64,000 nt of DNA from Hyphomicrobiaceae bacterium (GCA_020638055.1 JACKJH010000004.1:53501-117500); one strand, 5' to 3'. Shown: positions 1-7,619, counted from the first letter of the stretch. The notes: generated by a model from the sequence alone, not told the origin. Made by a program: numbers and translations.

Positions 1-767
1 ATGACGCAGGTTTCGTCGGGCTTAATTCCGGCAAGCGAAAATATCGCCGGCGTGCTGATCGGCGTGTTGGCGATCATCTCCCTTGCTTGGCGAAAATTCT
101 CTGCGCGCTCGAAAACGGTTCGCAACAAGTGTGCGGGCGTGCCATGAGGCATGTTCCAAACGCGCCGGCGGTTGGCAGCCCAATCAATGTAGTAATATCC
201 GAGCGCCTTTCGCATTGGGGCCTGGTTTAGTGCGGCTGCAAAGCGACCTGGAGCCACCGCCTGCAGGACGCCGGTATATCCGGGCCATGTCATTGTTAGA
301 AACGGTCCAACACGCCCGGCAACCCGCGCGGCCAGTACGTTTTCGCCCAGCCCGTCGGTGCGCCAATCCAACACTCGGACCAGCCTTGCAGAGGAGCCAT
401 CGGGTGAGGGTGCGACACGGCACGTGCAGCCCCACTCGTAATTGACGGAGAGAAAATATGCTCCTGGCCGTCCTAGCTTGCTGGCAATGCGATCAATTTC
501 GGGCAGATGGGAGTTGTTCCAGCGCTGCAACCAACGCCGCGAAACACGATCGAGCGACGCCAGCGCGCGGCGCGGTACGATGGTGGTGGCTTGGTCGAGC
601 AGACGGTTGGCCCGGTCGAATTCGCGCTCCAGTGTCTCCATTGGAAAGTCCGGGCCGACTTCCAGCAGCGGGATTGAAGGCAAATCTGGGTGGAGGGGCA
701 ACGGCGATGGTGTTGCCGCGGACGCTTTATAGGCCGGTTGTAAGGAATTGGTGGACGTTTGCGGCAT
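1..767 (-). CDS. Acid ceramidase/NAAA-like Ntn hydrolase (3' end cut by window)
   Basis: Reading the minus strand from ATG 765-767 gives about 255 codons with no stop before the window edge, so the C-terminus is missing. An in-frame TAG lies just upstream (777-779), which fixes the start. The protein resembles acid ceramidase and N-acylethanolamine acid amidase, linear-amide hydrolases of the Ntn fold. A GCTCRV stretch supplies a likely nucleophile Cys114, followed by Arg131 and Asp134 in a RVLDW segment (RNLD in the mammalian enzymes), then WPGYTG, APGRF and an Asn in ALNQ (Asn181), matching the order of active-site residues in the family. There is no signal peptide; residues 1-100 would be the alpha-like part that is released on self-cleavage before Cys114 in the animal enzymes. 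Substrate is unknown: a fatty-acid amide is the natural guess. It is transcribed away from rplU. Confidence 0.8.
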   Translation of the reverse strand, partial: MPQTSTNSLQPAYKASAATPSPLPLHPDLPSIPLLEVGPDFPMETLEREFDRANRLLDQATTIVPRRALASLDRVSRRWLQRWNNSHLPEIDRIASKLGRPGAYFLSVNYEWGCTCRVAPSPDGSSARLVRVLDWRTDGLGENVLAARVAGRVGPFLTMTWPGYTGVLQAVAPGRFAAALNQAPMRKALGYYYIDWAANRRRVWNMPHGTPAHLLRTVFERAENFRQAREMIANTPISTPAIFSLAGIKPDETCV

Positions 768-915
768 GGGCTCATTCTATCAGAGGATTATAGACGCGAT
801 AAATCGCATCGTCCCGTTTTCGGGGTTTGGCACCAATTCTCAGTCGGTTAGTCCATATAGTGTGCAGGAGGGCTTAACCAAAACTCCTCGATCCACCAGA
901 TCGCCAGGTTGAGCG

Positions 916-944
916 TTGACAATCCGGGGTGAAGAGAACATAAA
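916..944 (+). promoter_or_regulatory. Candidate promoter for rplU-rpmA
   Basis: TTGACA (916-921) and CATAAA (939-944) are separated by 17 bases, a good sigma70-type spacing, and lie about 170 bases before rplU. The 344-base gap 768-1111 holds nothing else that I can name; the divergent hydrolase gene starts at 767. The long untranslated leader could carry L21 autoregulation, but I see no defined structure to support that. Confidence 0.45.
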
Positions 945-1111
945 GCGGGCCAACGTGTTCGGTGCCGCCGAACGCGCTTAATGCGCTGCCCGAGGCTCTC
1001 CTGCGACTGTTTATGGTCGTGATAGGCTCGAAAGTCCCCTCTGCAACCGACCTGATCGGATTGGCAAACGAGGGGCGCCACAGGGCGCGGCCAACGGAAA
1101 GGGCAATAGCC

Positions 1112-1426
1112 ATGTATGCTGTCATCAAGACAGGCGGCAAGCAATATCGTGTCGCCATGGACGACGTTATCTCCATCGAGAAGCTCGAAGGTGACGCCGG
1201 TTCCTCTATCGAATTTGAAGACGTTCTTATGGTCGGCGAAGGTGCCTCGGTGAAGGTCGGTGCGCCAACGGTTTCAGGCGCCAAAGTTGTCGCGGAACTT
1301 GTCGAACAAACTCGCGGTCCCAAGGTTATCGCCTTCAAAAAGCGCCGCCGTCAGAACTCACGTCGGAAGCGTGGGCACCGGCAGGACCTGACAAAAATCC
1401 GCATTACGTCCATTGTTGGCGCCTGA
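1112..1426 (+). CDS. rplU: 50S ribosomal protein L21
   Basis: This encodes the 104-residue large-subunit protein that contacts 23S rRNA near L20. The start MYAVIKTGGKQYRV is the classic L21 N-terminus, and the conserved basic segment near residues 75-90 (KVIAFKKRRRQNSRRKRGHRQ) is present in pieces as expected. The reading frame stays open upstream to 962, but the family start and a purine-rich GGAAAGGG about 12 bases before ATG 1112 decide the start. It forms an operon with rpmA 94 bases downstream. Length is normal for the family. Confidence 0.97.
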   Translation: MYAVIKTGGKQYRVAMDDVISIEKLEGDAGSSIEFEDVLMVGEGASVKVGAPTVSGAKVVAELVEQTRGPKVIAFKKRRRQNSRRKRGHRQDLTKIRITSIVGA

Positions 1427-1520
1427 AGGCAGCCGGCAGGTTTAATAGTCCAGCGCGTTGTCCAGGCGGAATTAAAACTCGGTTCGCCTCAACGTGCTCC
1501 AGGATCAAGGAACTCAACAC

Positions 1521-1793
1521 ATGGCACACAAAAAGGCTGGTGGCTCATCGCGCAACGGACGTGACTCCAACCCGCAAATGCTTGGCGTCAAGCGCTACGG
1601 CGGCGAGCACGTCATTCCGGGCAACATTCTGGTACGTCAGCGCGGCACAAGGGTGCATCCCGGCGATAACGTCGGCATGGGCTCCGATCATACGATTTTC
1701 GCAAAGGTCGAGGGCGCTGTGGAGTTTCGCACACGTCGCAATGGTCGCGTGTTCGTTTCGGTTCGCCCGCCGGTTGCCGAGGCTGCCGAGTAG
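1521..1793 (+). CDS. rpmA: 50S ribosomal protein L27
   Basis: This is a 90-residue L27, whose N-terminal tail reaches the peptidyl transferase centre. The start MAHKKAGGSSRNGRDS is diagnostic and shows no extra cleavable N-terminal peptide of the Firmicutes kind. The core GNILVRQRGTRVHPG and the FAKVEG motif are intact. The ORF is open nine codons upstream, but ATG 1521 gives the standard N-terminus. It is cotranscribed with rplU and followed at once by hairpins (1851-1882) that likely end the operon before the acetyltransferase gene. Confidence 0.97.
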   Translation: MAHKKAGGSSRNGRDSNPQMLGVKRYGGEHVIPGNILVRQRGTRVHPGDNVGMGSDHTIFAKVEGAVEFRTRRNGRVFVSVRPPVAEAAE

Positions 1794-1850
1794 ATCATGA
1801 CGTGGCCTGCCCGTTATGTGCGGGCGGCCTATATTGTGAAAAATATGCCT

Positions 1851-1882
1851 GGGGAGACGTCGCCGTCTCCCCTTCGTGTTCT
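1851..1882 (+). terminator. Hairpin terminator after rpmA
   Basis: A perfect 9-bp stem GGGGAGACG/CGTCTCCCC (1851-1859 and 1864-1872) with the four-base loop TCGC is followed by TTCGTGTTCT. A weaker GC-rich inverted repeat lies at about 1804-1830. The position supports a translation start for the next gene downstream of the hairpin. Confidence 0.6.
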
Positions 1883-1898
1883 CGGGGGCGGGCTGTTG

Positions 1899-2486
1899 GT
1901 GCAGATCTCTCGGCTGCTTAAACGGAAACCTGTAGCATCGGGCGGTGTCATCACCACTGCGCGGCTGGTTTTGCGTCCGCTGGATGAGAGCGATGTTGGG
2001 GAGATCGCGCGGTTGGCGGGTGACTTGGACGTTGCTTCGATGACAGCCCGCATTCCTTATCCTTATACAGAGAACGATGCACGCCAATGGCTTGATGGGT
2101 TGGAAGACGGCGAGTTCGTGCGAGCCATTACAGCAACCGGAAGCAACGATCTACTTGGTATTACCGGCTATGTTCCTTCACGTGATGAGCGCAGTGCCGA
2201 GATTGGATATTGGCTTGGCAAGCCTTATTGGGGCCGTGGTTACGCGACCGAAGCCGCTGGAGCGCTGGTTGATTATTGCTTTTCAGTTGTTGGCTTTGAA
2301 GGGCTCACCTGTTGCCATTTCTCAGACAACGCTGGTTCGGCGCGGGTCATCGAAAAGCTGGGGTTCACGCGAAAAGGTAGCTGCCAGTACTGGTGCGAGG
2401 CGCGGCGCCGCAAAGCCGATGCGGTTTATTACGAACTCATGCGACCGAAGCGGAGCAGGCGGCTATTTGGCGGCGTGAAAAGCTAG
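1899..2486 (+). CDS. GNAT acetyltransferase, RimJ/RimL type
   Basis: A GCN5-family N-acetyltransferase of the RimJ/RimL subgroup that would move an acetyl group from acetyl-CoA to a protein or small-molecule amine. Visible are the N-terminal strand TTARLVLRPLDESDVGEIARLA, the IGYWLGKPYWGRGYATEA acetyl-CoA loop, and NAGSARVIEKLGF near the end. The frame is open from ATG 1797, but that start lies before the rpmA terminator; GTG 1899, six bases after a GGGGGCGGG tract, avoids the hairpin and starts just ahead of the domain. ATG 1845 is another option. A GNAT gene between rpmA and obgE is usual in rhizobia. Its TAG stop is part of the CTAG edge of a palindromic repeat (2483). Confidence 0.85.
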   Translation: MQISRLLKRKPVASGGVITTARLVLRPLDESDVGEIARLAGDLDVASMTARIPYPYTENDARQWLDGLEDGEFVRAITATGSNDLLGITGYVPSRDERSAEIGYWLGKPYWGRGYATEAAGALVDYCFSVVGFEGLTCCHFSDNAGSARVIEKLGFTRKGSCQYWCEARRRKADAVYYELMRPKRSRRLFGGVKS

Positions 2487-2649
2487 TGTAGCGTCGCGCC
2501 TTAGTTGATCGATGTTGCGGCACGCTGGGTATCAACTAAGGCGCGATAAACGCCACACTAAGCCAATGATTTTGCTAGTGGCCTTCATGTCGCGCCAAAA
2601 TTGTATGCGGTTGCGGCTATGTTTCAATTTTGGCGCGACAGGCCACTAG
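2483..2649 (+). repeat. Palindromic repeat family A, intact copy
   Basis: A 167-bp element bounded by CTAG at both ends. It folds as two hairpins: the first pairs GCGCCTTAGTTGA with TCAACTAAGGCGC, the second pairs TCGCGCCAAAATTG with CAATTTTGGCGCGA, with outer arms TAGTGT/ACACTA and CTAGTGGCC/GGCCACTAG. A second copy at 22206-22475 carries an insertion, so this one shows the empty site. With the next repeat it fills most of the 354-base gap before obgE. Confidence 0.9.
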
Positions 2650-2744
2650 GGTCGTTACCCGATGGAATCGGATCGGCACTCTAACTTTTTGGTTTGGTCG
2701 CATTTTCTGCGACGAACCGGTATCCACTTCGTCGGATACTCTAG
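2646..2744 (+). repeat. Palindromic repeat family C, copy 1
   Basis: It shares the CTAG that ends the family A repeat. Hairpin 1 is degenerate (CGATGGAATCG core); hairpin 2 carries the family core GACGAACCGGTATCCACTTCGTC. It ends in CTAG about 96 bases before obgE. Confidence 0.85.
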
Positions 2745-2840
2745 GGTTGGACCGTGCCAGCTCCACATTAATTCACGCGGCGGTGCCCAGCCCGGTATTC
2801 GAACATTGCTTACCCGTGAGGCCTTTGAGGCGCGATTTCC

Positions 2841-3881
2841 ATGAAATTCCTGGACCAGGCGAAAATCTATATCAAGGCGGGCAACGGAGGCCACGGTAGC
2901 GTCAGCTTCCGGCGTGAGAAGTTTATCGAGTTCGGCGGGCCTGATGGTGGCGATGGTGGCCGGGGGGGTGATGTCATCGCCGAATGCGTGCAAAACCTCA
3001 ACACTCTTATCGATTATCGCTACCAGCAGCATTTCAAGGCCAAGAGCGGCACGCCCGGTATGGGCAAGAACCGGTCCGGACCGAATGGTGCCGATGTCGT
3101 TATCAAAGTCCCCCCGGGCACCGAGATCTATGCTGAAGACAACGAAACGCTTCTGGCCGACCTGCAGGAGCCAGGACAGCGTGTGACACTGGCCAAGGGA
3201 GGCAACGGCGGCTTCGGCAACGCGCATTTCAAGTCGTCCACCAACCAGGCGCCACGTCACGCCAATCCGGGATTGCCGGGCGAGGAATTGACGATCTGGC
3301 TGCGGCTGAAACTTATTGCCGATGCCGGGCTGGTGGGATTACCCAATGCCGGCAAGTCAACGTTCCTTGCTACTGTCACGGCGGCGAAGCCCAAGATTGC
3401 AGACTATCCATTCACCACGTTGCATCCCAACCTGGGTGTGGTTCGCGCCGGCGAGCTGGATTTTGTGTTGGCCGACATTCCCGGTCTCATAGAAGGTGCG
3501 CATGACGGTGCTGGTCTGGGTACCCGTTTTCTTGGGCATGTTGAGCGTTGCCGTGTGCTTCTTCATCTTGTCGATGGAACGGGCGAGGACGTCGCAGACG
3601 CCTATTACACCGTTCGTGCCGAACTGGATGCTTATGGTCAGGGTCTGGAGGATAAGGTGGAGATCGTGGCGCTTGCCAAGATTGATGCCCTGGATGATGA
3701 AACACGTTCGCTAAAGGCCGCCGAACTTGCCGAGGCCAGCGGAAGCGAGCCGCTCTTGTTGTCAGCGGTTTCCGGTGAAGGCGTCGACAGTGCTCTATTT
3801 GCACTTGCACGTGTGATAGAGCGCGTCGAGAGCGAGCAAGCAACCGACGATCAGACACCAGCAGAACCCTGGCAACCGTGA
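2841..3881 (+). CDS. obgE: Obg family GTPase (CgtA/ObgE)
   Basis: A 346-residue GTPase that helps 50S assembly and couples growth to the stringent response. The glycine-rich Obg domain fills residues 1-158 (starting MKFLDQAKIYIKAGNGGHG). The G domain shows G1 GLPNAGKS at 166-173, the switch region DYPFTTLHPNLG, G3 DIPG at 212-215 and a G4 AKID. The short acidic tail is typical of alphaproteobacterial members, which lack the long OCT domain. The stop TGA overlaps the start of the next gene by one base, so the two are translated together. Palindromic repeats lie directly upstream and separate it from rplU-rpmA. Confidence 0.97.
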   Translation: MKFLDQAKIYIKAGNGGHGSVSFRREKFIEFGGPDGGDGGRGGDVIAECVQNLNTLIDYRYQQHFKAKSGTPGMGKNRSGPNGADVVIKVPPGTEIYAEDNETLLADLQEPGQRVTLAKGGNGGFGNAHFKSSTNQAPRHANPGLPGEELTIWLRLKLIADAGLVGLPNAGKSTFLATVTAAKPKIADYPFTTLHPNLGVVRAGELDFVLADIPGLIEGAHDGAGLGTRFLGHVERCRVLLHLVDGTGEDVADAYYTVRAELDAYGQGLEDKVEIVALAKIDALDDETRSLKAAELAEASGSEPLLLSAVSGEGVDSALFALARVIERVESEQATDDQTPAEPWQP

Positions 3882-4381
3882 TGCGTCAGCAGAGATCCAT
3901 CAGGCATGAAGCAGCTAGCGACGCAGCAGCCATACGCACGTTGCTGACCCGCTCGTTTCCAACATCGGCAGAAGCTGACCTCGTCGACAAGTTGCGCGGC
4001 GATGGCGATTTGATGTTGGCGCTGGTGGCTGAGGATGCAGGAGAGGTCGTGGGATATACGGCCTTTTCGGTGATGAACGCGCCGTTCGTCGCCGTTGGGC
4101 TGGCGCCTGTCGCGGTGGATGTCGATAACCGCCGCAAGGGTATTGCTACGGCGATGATTTTGACAGGCCTCGGTGAACTGCGGGCAATCGGCGTGGAGGC
4201 TGCCTTTGTGCTTGGTGAACCGGCGTATTATACGCGTTTTGGTTTTGATGCGGCTGCAGCGTCCGGGTTTCAGTCACCCTATGCCGGACCATATTTCATG
4301 GTGGCAGCGTTGAGGGCATCGCGACTTCCTGTATCAACCGGTCCTGTTGCTTATGCCGCTGCGTTCGCTGACCTGAGTTAA
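3881..4381 (+). CDS. GNAT N-acetyltransferase, YhbS-like
   Basis: A 166-residue GNAT protein close to the YhbS group (COG3153), seen from IRHEAASDAAAIRTLLTRSFPT, the substrate strand GEVVGYTAFSVM, the acetyl-CoA binding stretch APVAVDVDNRRKGIATAMI and the typical LGEPAYYTRFGFDAA. Start ATG 3881 overlaps the obgE stop as TGATG; a GTG three bases earlier is also in frame. Translational coupling to obgE suggests coexpression, but the substrate cannot be read from sequence. In many rhizobia proB follows obgE; here it does not. Confidence 0.88.
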   Translation: MRQQRSIRHEAASDAAAIRTLLTRSFPTSAEADLVDKLRGDGDLMLALVAEDAGEVVGYTAFSVMNAPFVAVGLAPVAVDVDNRRKGIATAMILTGLGELRAIGVEAAFVLGEPAYYTRFGFDAAAASGFQSPYAGPYFMVAALRASRLPVSTGPVAYAAAFADLS

Positions 4382-4413
4382 AGTGCCAGAGATATGAAAG
4401 GCCATTGTCACAA

Positions 4414-4818
4414 ATGCCCGATGTCCGTTCGATATGTGCGATTGGTATGCGTGGCCAACTTGGCCTCAACGGCTGGTTGCCGTGGGAGGGGGACAAGCGT
4501 CCTGAATTTCGCGCCGACGTTGAGCGCTTCTTTATGAAGACCAAGGGACACGTGTTGATTGCCGGCCCCAAGACAATCGGCGCGGTGCCTGAGTGGGCGT
4601 TTGCCGATCGCACGATTGATGTCATCCGCTCTCACGAAAAACCAGAAGACGTGCTGGCACGCTACAAAGGGCGGCGCGTGTTTGTGGGGGGCGGGCCGCC
4701 GGTGTGGGATGTTTATGCCTCCTTCATCCATCATTGGGACATCACGCGCCTGCCTTACGATGGCCCGGCAGACCGCTGGTTCGATCCGAAATGGCTCGTT
4801 GGAAATGGTCAGGCTTGA
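4414..4818 (+). CDS. Divergent dihydrofolate reductase-like protein
   Basis: A 134-residue protein with the outline of DHFR: SICAIGMRGQLGLNGWLPWEGD matches the nucleotide and folate loop (usually IGxxNxLPW), HVLIAGPKTIGAVP matches the strand-helix that carries the Thr/Arg cofactor loop, and VFVGGGPPVWDVY matches the GGxxxY NADPH loop. It is shorter than standard DHFR (about 160) and the C-terminal strands are compressed. Start ATG 4414 follows GAAAGG by 12 bases; TTG 4405 is an alternative. It may be a real reductase with another pterin or nucleotide substrate. It sits 33 bases after the acetyltransferase gene on the same strand. Confidence 0.7.
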   Translation: MPDVRSICAIGMRGQLGLNGWLPWEGDKRPEFRADVERFFMKTKGHVLIAGPKTIGAVPEWAFADRTIDVIRSHEKPEDVLARYKGRRVFVGGGPPVWDVYASFIHHWDITRLPYDGPADRWFDPKWLVGNGQA

Positions 4819-4934
4819 GCATTATGGCTGCCACGGTGATGGTGTTTTGCCGGGGTGTTTAATTCGCTGCACAGTGCGGCCAATATGCCGCTATCTTATT
4901 TCTATTAACTATGATGATGATCTGGCTGCCCGCT

Positions 4935-5036
4935 CTAGAGCGCATTCCGATCCGACGGAATCGGATCGGCGCTCTAGTTTCTTGCTTGGTCGCATTTTCT
5001 TCGACGAACCGGTGTCCACTTCGTTGGAAAATGCTT
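4935..5036 (+). repeat. Palindromic repeat family C, copy 2
   Basis: Begins CTAGAGCGC and has both hairpins: GATCCGAC/..CGGATC inside AGAGCGC/GCGCTCT, a linker, and GCATTTTC/GAAAATGC enclosing CGACGAA/TTCGTTG. It lies between the DHFR-like gene and the secreted protein; the right CTAG is degraded. The rest of 4819-5105 shows nothing else. Confidence 0.9.
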
Positions 5037-5105
5037 GCGTTGGGTGAGAGTGTGGGCGCGCTCGGCCGGAAGTTTGCCGGCGGCAATTCCATGGAGGAAA
5101 TACAT

Positions 5106-5927
5106 ATGTTGAAGCGTTCCGTGTTCTGGGCGGGCGTGGTCGCTGTGCTCGGCGCCAGCGTTGTTGCAAGCGTGGCGGAGGCTCGTCCGCGCGTTTCTGA
5201 TGATGGCTGGGAAGATCTGGGTTGTGTTCGCGTCGGTCGCAGAACTGACCGCGACGTAATTTCAGTTGGACGCCGCGAAGGTTCGTTCAAGGCCATCAAG
5301 CTGCGGGCTGAAGGCAACGATATCGAAGTTCGGGACCTGAAGGTAATCTACGGCAATGGCCAGCCGGACGATATTCAAGTGCGATCTGTGATGCGGGAGA
5401 ATTCGCAAACCCGGGCCATTGATCTTAAGGGACGCGATCGCTTCATCAAGGAGATCGTGATCGTTTCCAAGAAAGATCGTGATGGCCGTGGTTTTGGGAA
5501 ACGTGGGCCGGGCAAACTGTGCGCATATGGTTTGCAGGATCGCGACAACCGCCGTGATGGCCGCAGGGGCGATGACCGCCGTGGAGATGGTCCGCGTGGT
5601 GGTGGCAAGTGGGTGGAACTGGGCTGTCAAAAGGTCGGCTTCCTGGTTGATCGCGACGCCATCAGGGTCGGGCGCAGGGAAGGCCGCTTCCGGGCGATCC
5701 GGCTGGATGTTTCCAACAACGATGTTTTCATAAATGACCTTCGTGTCATCTATGCAAATGGTGCACCAGACGACATTCGTGTGCGCGAGGAGATCAGGCA
5801 AGGGCGTTCGACGCGGCCACTCGATCTTAAAGGGCGGGATCGTGCGATTGATCGCATCGAGATGATCTACCGTTCCAGGCCGAGCTTTAAAGGTACAGCA
5901 CGCGTGTGCGTCTACGGTCTCGATTAG
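5106..5927 (+). CDS. Secreted protein with two DUF2541-like repeats
   Basis: A 273-residue exported protein. Residues 1-26 are a signal peptide ending near VAEA. Two homologous halves follow: each opens with W(E/V)(D/E)LGC and contains VDRD/TDRD, VGRREG.F(K/R)AI(K/R)L, a (Y)(G/A)NG.PDDI(Q/R)VR strand and LKGRDR. They are joined by an Arg/Asp/Gly-rich linker near residues 135-165 (RRDGRRGDDRRGDG). The motif pattern recalls the DUF2541 family; function is unknown. The frame is open to 4911, but a GGAGGA ribosome site just before ATG 5106 and the signal peptide set the start. Internal duplication within one gene is the notable point. Confidence 0.8.
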   Translation: MLKRSVFWAGVVAVLGASVVASVAEARPRVSDDGWEDLGCVRVGRRTDRDVISVGRREGSFKAIKLRAEGNDIEVRDLKVIYGNGQPDDIQVRSVMRENSQTRAIDLKGRDRFIKEIVIVSKKDRDGRGFGKRGPGKLCAYGLQDRDNRRDGRRGDDRRGDGPRGGGKWVELGCQKVGFLVDRDAIRVGRREGRFRAIRLDVSNNDVFINDLRVIYANGAPDDIRVREEIRQGRSTRPLDLKGRDRAIDRIEMIYRSRPSFKGTARVCVYGLD

Positions 5928-5954
5928 ATTCGAAAAGTGATTACGAATTTGATT

Positions 5955-5992
5955 GGCGGCGTCCGGTTTGACTGGGCGCCGTCATTTTCATT
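5955..5992 (+). terminator. Rho-independent terminator of the DUF2541-like gene
   Basis: Ten pairs (two G-U) form between GGCGGCGTCC (5955-5964) and GGGCGCCGTC (5974-5983), followed by ATTTTCATTT. It lies 28 bases after the stop codon. Confidence 0.75.
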
Positions 5993-6041
5993 TGCCACTG
6001 AGGTCAGCAAGGCTGATTGGAGATTATTTGCTGGCGCTGAC

Positions 6042-6148
6042 CTAGATCGCGTTCACTTTTCATGGAATCACGAACGCGATCTATTTTCTTTTATTTTGAG
6101 CATGTTCTTCATGCCGAACCGCGTACACTTCGGCTGAACATGCTCTAG
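6042..6148 (+). repeat. Palindromic repeat family B, copy 1
   Basis: A 107-bp element from CTAG to CTAG. Hairpin 1 pairs GATCGCGTTC with GAACGCGATC; hairpin 2 pairs GAGCATGTTC with GAACATGCTC and inside it GCCGAA with TTCGGC. The linker is T-rich (TATTTTCTTTTATTTT). A near-identical copy is inserted in a family A repeat at 22259. It lies between converging genes. Confidence 0.9.
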
Positions 6149-6162
6149 CGCGAGGGAAACGA

Positions 6163-6624
6163 TTACCAAAGCCTGCCAAGTCCGGGTTGAAGCATTGCAC
6201 CATAGGGTGAGGGGGCAAATTGCGAATAGGTCGGTAGACCTGTCCAAGGGGTTCCCCAGGCGCTGCTGGCTGGCCATCCACCCAAACTCGATCGTTGAGG
6301 GTTTTGCCAGGGGGAAGCCACCCCGTAACCGTACCCGGGAATGCCAGCGGTTGGGGGCGCTAATCCCGAGCCTGGATAAATGAAACCTGGAAACCCGTTA
6401 TTGAAGCCTGGATAGCCGCCGTAACCGGCAACAGGATAATTGACAAATGGGCCACTCCAGGGGCCACCAAAGCCTCCTGGAGAGAAGAAACTGATGCGGG
6501 GCCCACCGCCAATTGAGAATGAAAAGCAAAAGAACGCCTTGGCAGGTTGGGCTGTTGTGGTAACCCCCATCAGGGCCAGTGCGAGAAGAATAGCTGAGCC
6601 GTTGAGGCGAGATTTCAGCGACAT
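6163..6624 (-). CDS. Exported Gly/Pro/aromatic-rich small protein
   Basis: A 153-residue protein with a signal peptide (MSLKSRLNGSAILLALALMG, cut near AKA) and a mature part rich in Gly, Pro, Phe, Tyr and Trp (for example GGFGGPWSGPF, YGGYPGFNNGFPGF). The composition is like low-complexity envelope or sulfur-globule-type proteins, but no domain is recognisable. ATG 6624 is preferred over TTG 6651, which would add nine residues before a normal signal peptide. It lies downstream of dapD on the same strand behind a hairpin, and abuts the family B repeat. Function unknown. Confidence 0.65.
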   Translation of the reverse strand: MSLKSRLNGSAILLALALMGVTTTAQPAKAFFCFSFSIGGGPRISFFSPGGFGGPWSGPFVNYPVAGYGGYPGFNNGFPGFIYPGSGLAPPTAGIPGYGYGVASPWQNPQRSSLGGWPASSAWGTPWTGLPTYSQFAPSPYGAMLQPGLGRLW

Positions 6625-6707
6625 GGAATGCGGGCTCGCGTTTGAAAACAAGGCACAGCCAGTGTCGCGCGTTGGTGAACCGGCGTCCAGTTCAGACTGA
6701 ATTTATC

Positions 6708-6738
6708 CCTTCCGTCCGGCAAACAGCCGGATGGAAGG
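6708..6738 (-). terminator. Hairpin terminator after dapD
   Basis: A 13-bp inverted repeat with one wobble, CCTTCCGTCCGGC and GCCGGATGGAAGG, around the loop AAACA, lies 24 bases beyond the dapD stop. The U-tract is weak on the minus strand. Confidence 0.55.
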
Positions 6739-6761
6739 TTTGCGCACGGTGCCTCAGTCTC

Positions 6762-7619
6762 TCAGTCCCTAAGAAGCTCGTTAATCGATGTCTTGGAGCG
6801 GGTTTTTTCATCGACACGCTTGACGATCACGGCACAGTAAAGCCCAGGCCCCTGTGCGCCGTCGGGCAACGGCTTGCCTGGCATCGTGCCAGATACAACT
6901 ACGGAGTAGGGCGGCACGTGGCCGAAGAATTTCTCACCCGTTGCCCGGTCAATGATGGTGGTGGAGGCGCCGATGTAGACGCCCATCGAAAGCACCGAGC
7001 CCTGGCCAACGCGAACGCCTTCGGCCACTTCGGCGCGTGCACCGATGAAGCAGTTGTCCTCAATAACCACGGGGCCTGCTTGCAATGGCTCCAGCACGCC
7101 GCCGATGCCAGCACCGCCTGAGATGTGGCAGTGCTTTCCAATTTGCGCGCAACTGCCGACAGTTGCCCATGTGTCGACCATGGTGCCGGAATCGACATAG
7201 GCGCCGAGGTTAACGAATGACGGCATCAGAACCACGCCCGGTGCGATATAGGCGGAGTGGCGGACGATGGCGCCCGGCACGGCACGAAACCCGGCATCCT
7301 TGAATTTCTCGGCGTTCCAGTCACCGTATTTCAAGGGCACCTTGTCGTAGCCGTGGACGCGGCTGGCGAATGTTCCGCTCTTCTGGAAGGGGATGATGTC
7401 ATTGTCGTTGAGGCGGAATGACAGGAGCACTGCCTTCTTCAGCCACTGGTTGACGATCCAATCGTCGCCTTGCTTTTCAGCGACCCGTGCCTGGCCTGAA
7501 TCAAGCAATTCCAATGCCTGGGTGACGGCTTCGCGCACCTCGCCCTTGGTTGCAGTGTTGATCGTGTCGCGCGCTTCGAATGCGGCATCTATGGTTTTGT
7601 GCAGGTCGGCGTGCGACAT
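6762..7619 (-). CDS. dapD: Tetrahydrodipicolinate N-succinyltransferase
   Basis: A 285-residue enzyme that transfers succinyl from succinyl-CoA to tetrahydrodipicolinate in the succinylase route to meso-diaminopimelate and lysine. The N-terminal helical domain (residues 1-100, AFEARDTIN and LDSGQARVAEK) is followed by left-handed beta-helix hexapeptide repeats from about residue 120 (FRAVPGAIVRHSAYIAPGVVLMPSFVNLGAYVDSGTMVD in pieces), with the family signature GGVLEPLQAGPVVIEDNCFIGAR. Length and motifs are standard for the long form. With lysA and lysC elsewhere in the window it supplies cell wall DAP and lysine, though the three genes are not an operon. Confidence 0.96.
   Translation of the reverse strand: MSHADLHKTIDAAFEARDTINTATKGEVREAVTQALELLDSGQARVAEKQGDDWIVNQWLKKAVLLSFRLNDNDIIPFQKSGTFASRVHGYDKVPLKYGDWNAEKFKDAGFRAVPGAIVRHSAYIAPGVVLMPSFVNLGAYVDSGTMVDTWATVGSCAQIGKHCHISGGAGIGGVLEPLQAGPVVIEDNCFIGARAEVAEGVRVGQGSVLSMGVYIGASTTIIDRATGEKFFGHVPPYSVVVSGTMPGKPLPDGAQGPGLYCAVIVKRVDEKTRSKTSINELLRD

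Noticed and set aside
1797..1898. N-terminal extension of the acetyltransferase from ATG 1797
   Set aside because: It would be translated through the rpmA terminator hairpin and has no domain sequence; kept only as an alternative.
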